From QHVT01 sp036387915 (GTDB taxonomy: Bacteria; Acidobacteriota; Thermoanaerobaculia; Gp7-AA8), in NCBI GenBank assembly GCA_036387915.1, contig DASVSV010000460.1, forward strand, positions 1-8,523: DNA of 8,523 bases. The letters are read 5' to 3'. This document shows positions 6,387 through 8,523 of this stretch, one piece after another. How positions within the stretch are numbered: position 1 is the stretch's first letter; each line of letters opens with the position of its first letter. A model generated the notes under the pieces. That model did no database searches. It was given only the letters and a program-made list of their open reading frames with translations, and was not told where the DNA came from. The translations under genes were made by a program, and so were the position numbers.

Positions 6387-6394
6387 CCCTCCTC
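6387..6394 (-). promoter_or_regulatory. Shine-Dalgarno of the Cys-rich protein gene
   Basis: On the minus strand this reads GAGGAGGG. Its 5-nt distance to the ATG at 6381, against 2 nt to the in-frame GTG at 6384, favours the ATG start. It is also good evidence that this short frame is translated. Confidence 0.75.
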
Positions 6395-6404
6395 GAACAG
6401 CACC

Positions 6405-6411
6405 TAGAATA
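6405..6411. promoter_or_regulatory. Possible overlapping divergent -10 elements
   Basis: In the 39-bp gap between the two divergent start codons the only AT-rich patch is here. On the plus strand TAGAAT (6405-6410) matches the -10 consensus at five of six positions; on the minus strand the same patch reads TATTCT (6411-6406), four of six. Start sites at the usual 6-8 bp would leave a 3-5-nt leader for the lipoprotein gene and roughly 18-20 nt for the Cys-rich gene. No clear -35 boxes are visible, and the plus -35 would lie inside the start region of the minus gene. Confidence 0.35.
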
Positions 6412-6420
6412 ACTTCACAC

Positions 6421-8523
6421 ATGTCGCGTCGTCTGCTCGTCCTTCTTCTGATTCTCGTCTCCTGCACCACGGCCAGGCCGCCGGTGAAGGAGCGGCACGA
6501 CGATCCCGATCGTGCGGCCGAATACCGTGCCCTCAAGCATGGCGGCAGCGACGATCCGTTCGGCAGCTTATCCGTTGCGCGCGAGGCCATGCGGGAGTTG
6601 CCGCGTTACTCGACCGCGGACGGCACGTTCGTCGAGCGCCGCGGCGGCGTGCGCACCAACGAAGCGGCGGCGGGACCAATCGAAAACTGGACCTTCCTCG
6701 GCCCGGGCAACATCGGCGGCCGGACGCGCGTGCTGGTCATCGATCCGGTCGAGCCTTCGGTGATGTACACCGGCGGCGTCTCCGGCGGCATCTGGAAGAC
6801 CACCAATGCCGGCGGCGAATGGAGACCGATCGGCGACGACCTCGCCAACATCGCCATCAACGCGCTGGTCATGCATCCCACCGACCGCAACACCTTGTAC
6901 GCCGGCACCGGCGAGGGCTACTTCCGCGAAGTCGTTCGCGGCACCGCGCTGCCGCTGCGCGGCGACGGCATCTTCGTCACGCGCGACGCGGGCGAAACGT
7001 GGACGCGACTGGCAGCGACCGATTCCGAGGACTTTCACTTCGTGAACGACCTCGCCATCAGCACGCACGACCCATCGCGGGTCTACGCCGCGACGCGCAC
7101 CGGCGTCTGGCGCTCGAACGACGGCGGCGAGACGTGGTCGCGCACTCTGGCGACGACAATCATGGGCGGCTGCCTCGAGCTCGCCTATCGCGGCGACACG
7201 GCGGGCGATTACCTCTTCGCCTCGTGCGGCACGTTCGAGCAGGCCACCGTCTACCGGAACAAAGTCGCGGAAGCGGACGGCGAGTGGGAGTCGGTGCTGT
7301 CCGAGGTGAATCAGGGACGGACGTCGCTGGCGATTGCGCCGTCCGATCCGTCGATCATCTATGCGCTGGCGGCCAGCAACGAGCCGGGAAAGTTCGAGCA
7401 GGGACTGCTCGGCGTCTTCCGCTCCACGTCGAACGGCGATCCCGGCACGTGGACGCCCCGCGTCACCAACGACACCAAAGACTTTTCCGCGCTGATGCTG
7501 ACGAACCTCGTCGCCGCGTACGGGGAGATCTGCAACAACGGCGGCGAGGACTACGTGACGATGGGCTGGTACTGCAACACCATCGCCGTCGATCCGGTGA
7601 ATCCCGACGTCGTCTGGACCGGGGGCGTCGACCTCTTCCGTTCCGACGACGGCGGCGCGTCGTGGGGTGTGGCGTCGTACTGGTGGGCGACGTCCGGCAA
7701 CCACAAGACCTTCGTGCACGCCGACCAGCACGCCATCGTCTTTCACCCGAAGTACAACGGCACGTCGAACAAGTCGTTCTACGTGACCAACGACGGCGGC
7801 GTGTTCCGCACCGACGACTCGCGCGCCTCGACCGCGAAGGGCGACCGCGCGCCGTGCCGTCCCGAGAATTCGTCGATGAGCTTCACGCCGCTGAACAACA
7901 GCTACGGCGTGACGCAGTTCTACCACGGCGCCGTTTCGCCGGACGGCCGCACCTTCGTCGCCGGCGCGCAGGACAACGGCACGCTCATGGGCACGATCGA
8001 CGACGGCCCGAACGCCTGGTGGACGGTCTTCGGCGGCGACGGCGGCTACGTGGCCATCGACCCGCAGAACCCGAAGTGGATGTACGCCGAGTACCAGTGG
8101 GCGAACATGGCCCGCTCCAACAACGCCGGCCTCTCGTTCCGCCGCATCGGCAACGTGCTGAACGGCAACGAGTTCCTCTTCATCACGCCGTACACGCTCG
8201 ACCAGAACGCGCCCAGCCGCCTCTGGCTCGGCGGCCGCTTCATGTGGACGACCAAAGACCGCGGCGAGACGAACTGGAAGATCGCCAGCACGCCCCTCCC
8301 CGCCCTCGTCTCCGCCGTCGCGGTGCAGCCCGGCAACAGCGATCGCGTCATCGCCGGCACCGCGGGCGGCCACATCCTCCGCAGCGACGCCGCCACGTCC
8401 GCGACTCCGGAGACCGTCTGGCCGATGACGCAGCCGCGCCAAGGCTTCGTCTCCTCGATCGCGTTCGACCCCGTCGTGACGAACGTCGTCTACGCCACGT
8501 ACGCCGGCTTCGGCGGCCAGCAC
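6421..8523 (+). CDS. Lipoprotein with BNR/Asp-box (sortilin-type) beta-propeller repeats, 3' end outside window
   Basis: The frame stays open for 701 codons to the window edge with no stop. The N-terminus is a lipoprotein signal (MSRRLLVLLLI, lipobox LVSC with Cys15), so the mature protein should be lipid-anchored in the envelope. After a charged linker the WTFLGPGNIGGRTR segment (90-103) opens a run of propeller blades. Asp-box-like turns are KTTNAGGEW (126-134), VTRDAGETW (186-194), RSNDGGETW (231-239) and RSDDGGASW (407-415), with degenerate ones at 565-573 and 610-619. Each is typically preceded by an 'I/V-x-P-x-x-P/N-x-x-V/L-Y-A' strand (for example VMHPTDRNTLYAGTGEG). HADQHAIVFHP (433-443) recurs in relatives. 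Such proteins are often labelled glycosyl hydrolase or sialidase, but no catalytic signature is evident; a binding or scaffold role is equally possible. No Shine-Dalgarno precedes the ATG, and no other start codon lies nearby upstream in frame. Confidence 0.9.
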   Translation, partial: MSRRLLVLLLILVSCTTARPPVKERHDDPDRAAEYRALKHGGSDDPFGSLSVAREAMRELPRYSTADGTFVERRGGVRTNEAAAGPIENWTFLGPGNIGGRTRVLVIDPVEPSVMYTGGVSGGIWKTTNAGGEWRPIGDDLANIAINALVMHPTDRNTLYAGTGEGYFREVVRGTALPLRGDGIFVTRDAGETWTRLAATDSEDFHFVNDLAISTHDPSRVYAATRTGVWRSNDGGETWSRTLATTIMGGCLELAYRGDTAGDYLFASCGTFEQATVYRNKVAEADGEWESVLSEVNQGRTSLAIAPSDPSIIYALAASNEPGKFEQGLLGVFRSTSNGDPGTWTPRVTNDTKDFSALMLTNLVAAYGEICNNGGEDYVTMGWYCNTIAVDPVNPDVVWTGGVDLFRSDDGGASWGVASYWWATSGNHKTFVHADQHAIVFHPKYNGTSNKSFYVTNDGGVFRTDDSRASTAKGDRAPCRPENSSMSFTPLNNSYGVTQFYHGAVSPDGRTFVAGAQDNGTLMGTIDDGPNAWWTVFGGDGGYVAIDPQNPKWMYAEYQWANMARSNNAGLSFRRIGNVLNGNEFLFITPYTLDQNAPSRLWLGGRFMWTTKDRGETNWKIASTPLPALVSAVAVQPGNSDRVIAGTAGGHILRSDAATSATPETVWPMTQPRQGFVSSIAFDPVVTNVVYATYAGFGGQH

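Noticed and set aside
6568..8523. Long minus-strand open frame (651 codons) opposite the lipoprotein gene
   Set aside because: It is rich in Arg, Ala, Gly and Val with no domain motif, a typical antisense shadow of a high-GC gene. The plus frame has a lipobox and repeated Asp-box motifs.

Overview
This is an 8.5-kb high-GC bacterial segment with third codon positions strongly biased to G/C. It shows a chromosomal, not phage or plasmid, gene style. The gene content is a periplasmic M16 protease pair, a BNR/sortilin-type repeat lipoprotein, a COG4529-type FAD/NAD(P)-binding protein and a DUF1801 protein. Two kinds of palindromic intergenic repeat are also present. This mix fits an environmental Gram-negative such as an Acidobacteriota-like lineage, but nothing here proves the taxon. 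No tRNA, rRNA, CRISPR array, transposase or phage gene was seen.

Layout. Bases 1-47 hold a partial copy of repeat family B. Bases 51-2003 carry three minus-strand genes, probably one operon read right to left: a 60-residue small protein (2003-1821), a DUF1801 protein (1795-1331), and a two-dinucleotide-fold flavoprotein-like protein (1334-51). The last two overlap by 4 nt in a GTGA stop/start. Bases 2004-2337 are a 334-bp divergent intergenic region without a gene. It is dominated by a large, nearly perfect inverted repeat (family A, 2053-2237), followed by a possible promoter and a strong Shine-Dalgarno for the plus-strand operon.

Bases 2338-5936 encode two translationally coupled M16 peptidase-family proteins (ATGA overlap), both with signal peptides. 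The first keeps the HxxEH zinc site. The second has lost it and carries an extra C-terminal domain, so the pair resembles an active/inactive two-subunit protease. A clear hairpin terminator follows. Bases 5937-6174 are a convergent intergenic region holding a full copy of repeat B (5986-6156), related to the partial copy at the window's left edge.

Bases 6175-6381 (minus) encode a 68-residue Cys/His-rich, probably zinc-binding protein. It diverges from a large lipoprotein gene (6421 to beyond 8523, plus) built of Asp-box beta-propeller repeats. Only about 40 bp separate the two starts, so their promoters must be compact, and the lipoprotein mRNA may be nearly leaderless.

The most notable non-gene content is the two families of structured inverted repeats. 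I see no defence system or biosynthetic cluster. The closest thing to an undescribed system is the REPIN/MITE-like repeat families, with family B lying just downstream of stop codons in both places it occurs.
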